Notes under the pieces: model-generated
Seen by the model: the letters and a program-made list of their open reading frames with translations, nothing else
Database searches by the model: none
Told to the model about the DNA's origin: nothing
Translations under genes and position numbers: made by a program
Source: Desulfomicrobium baculatum DSM 4028
GTDB lineage: Bacteria; Desulfobacterota; Desulfovibrionia; Desulfovibrionales; Desulfomicrobiaceae
NCBI RefSeq assembly: GCF_000023225.1
Contig: NC_013173.1
Span: 3,784,501 to 3,848,500, forward strand
Length of the DNA stretch: 64,000 bases
Reading direction: 5' to 3'
Shown here: positions 63,715 to 64,000 of the stretch, piece by piece
Numbering within the stretch: position 1 is the first letter of the stretch
How the letters are laid out: each line of letters opens with the position of its first letter

Positions 63715-64000
63715 TCAGTCGACCCGTAGAATGGTGGCGTAACTGCCGAAAACAGCCCAGACGGTATCCTTTTCCTGCAGCTCAAGACGTCGCAGGCTCT
63801 GTGTCGTGGTGATGACGCACAGCTCCGTGTCCGAGCCGATGCGCAGCACGTATTCGGTATTGACCCGGCCGCGCGTGATGCGGGTGATGACTCCGGGCAG
63901 GCGGTTTTCCGCCGAGCAGAGGGGATCTGCTTCGGTCTTGTACAGGCTCACCCAGGGCGCCTTGACCTCCACCGTGGCCAGTCGTCCGACCTTGAGCCCG
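63715..64000 (-). CDS. TOBE-domain protein, 3' fragment (ModE/TunR-like)
   Basis: The frame is open to the window edge at 64000, so only the last 94 residues are seen. They carry a TOBE/Mop oxyanion-binding domain: the conserved VEVKAPWVSLYK, then NRLPGVITRITRG, ELCVITTTQSL and FGSYATILRVD. In ModE or TunR proteins this domain follows a DNA-binding domain, which would lie beyond the edge. If it is a regulator it may control tupABC in the same window; it could also be the end of a molybdenum transport or storage protein. Confidence 0.7.
   Translation of the reverse strand, partial: GLKVGRLATVEVKAPWVSLYKTEADPLCSAENRLPGVITRITRGRVNTEYVLRIGSDTELCVITTTQSLRRLELQEKDTVWAVFGSYATILRVD

Overview
The window is a gene-dense, GC-rich bacterial chromosome segment from a sulfate-reducing bacterium of the Desulfovibrionales type (Desulfobacterota, formerly Deltaproteobacteria). 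The best marker is a complete qrcABCD operon (40.7-45.3 kb) for the quinone reductase complex of sulfate reducers. An F1/stator ATP synthase operon with paired b' and b genes and no a or c genes, a tungstate transporter and a lipid A/BAM operon fit the same group. Desulfomicrobium or a close relative is my guess on general resemblance; the genus cannot be proven here. I see no prophage, insertion sequence, CRISPR array or rRNA.

Layout. 0-5.4 kb: hemW, a DEAD-box helicase with a long basic tail, a PilZ protein, and an opposing pair of a radical SAM gene and an O6-alkylguanine-DNA alkyltransferase. 5.6-11.1 kb: the elongasome operon mreB-mreC-mreD-mrdA-rodA. 11.3-17.2 kb: atpF'-atpF-atpH-atpA-atpG-atpD-atpC. 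17.5-25.6 kb: glmU, a 59-residue ZapB-like gene, zapA, 6S RNA, rny, a YmdB-type phosphodiesterase, tyrS, a UbiA prenyltransferase and thrC, ending at a terminator shared with the opposing operon. 25.6-39.3 kb (minus strand): hom-apgM-thioesterase-amidohydrolase, then lysS-lolC/E-lolD-bamA-skp-lpxD-fabZ-lpxA-lpxI, an envelope-building operon. 39.4-39.6 kb: two tandem tRNA-Ser genes. 39.9-47.8 kb: rfbC, qrcABCD, an acyltransferase and an MFS transporter. 47.9-50.9 kb: a cobalamin riboswitch followed by nrdG and nrdD. 50.9-53.4 kb: a 49-residue small gene and three exported FlgO-like or lipoprotein genes. 53.5-56.2 kb: tupABC. 56.2-56.6 kb: a palindromic repeat region. 56.5-61.3 kb: an unknown protein, Hsp20, a Lon-family protease and thioredoxin reductase. 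61.5-64 kb (minus strand): tRNA-Asn, a lipoprotein, a radical SAM protein and the 3' end of a TOBE-domain (ModE/TunR-like) gene that leaves the window.

How the genes work together. Much of the window builds the cell envelope: wall elongation (mre/rod), UDP-GlcNAc supply (glmU), lipid A acylation (lpxA, lpxD, lpxI, fabZ), lipoprotein export (lol), outer-membrane protein assembly (bamA, skp) and dTDP-rhamnose synthesis (rfbC). Energy metabolism is represented by ATP synthase and Qrc, which passes electrons from periplasmic cytochrome c3 to menaquinone.

The most interesting regulatory unit is the B12 riboswitch in front of the oxygen-sensitive class III ribonucleotide reductase. It implies that a B12-dependent reductase exists elsewhere in the genome. 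Other points of note are a BamA with an extra N-terminal domain, a three-gene FlgO-like cluster, a strong terminator inside tupABC, a large palindromic repeat and two small genes under 60 codons.
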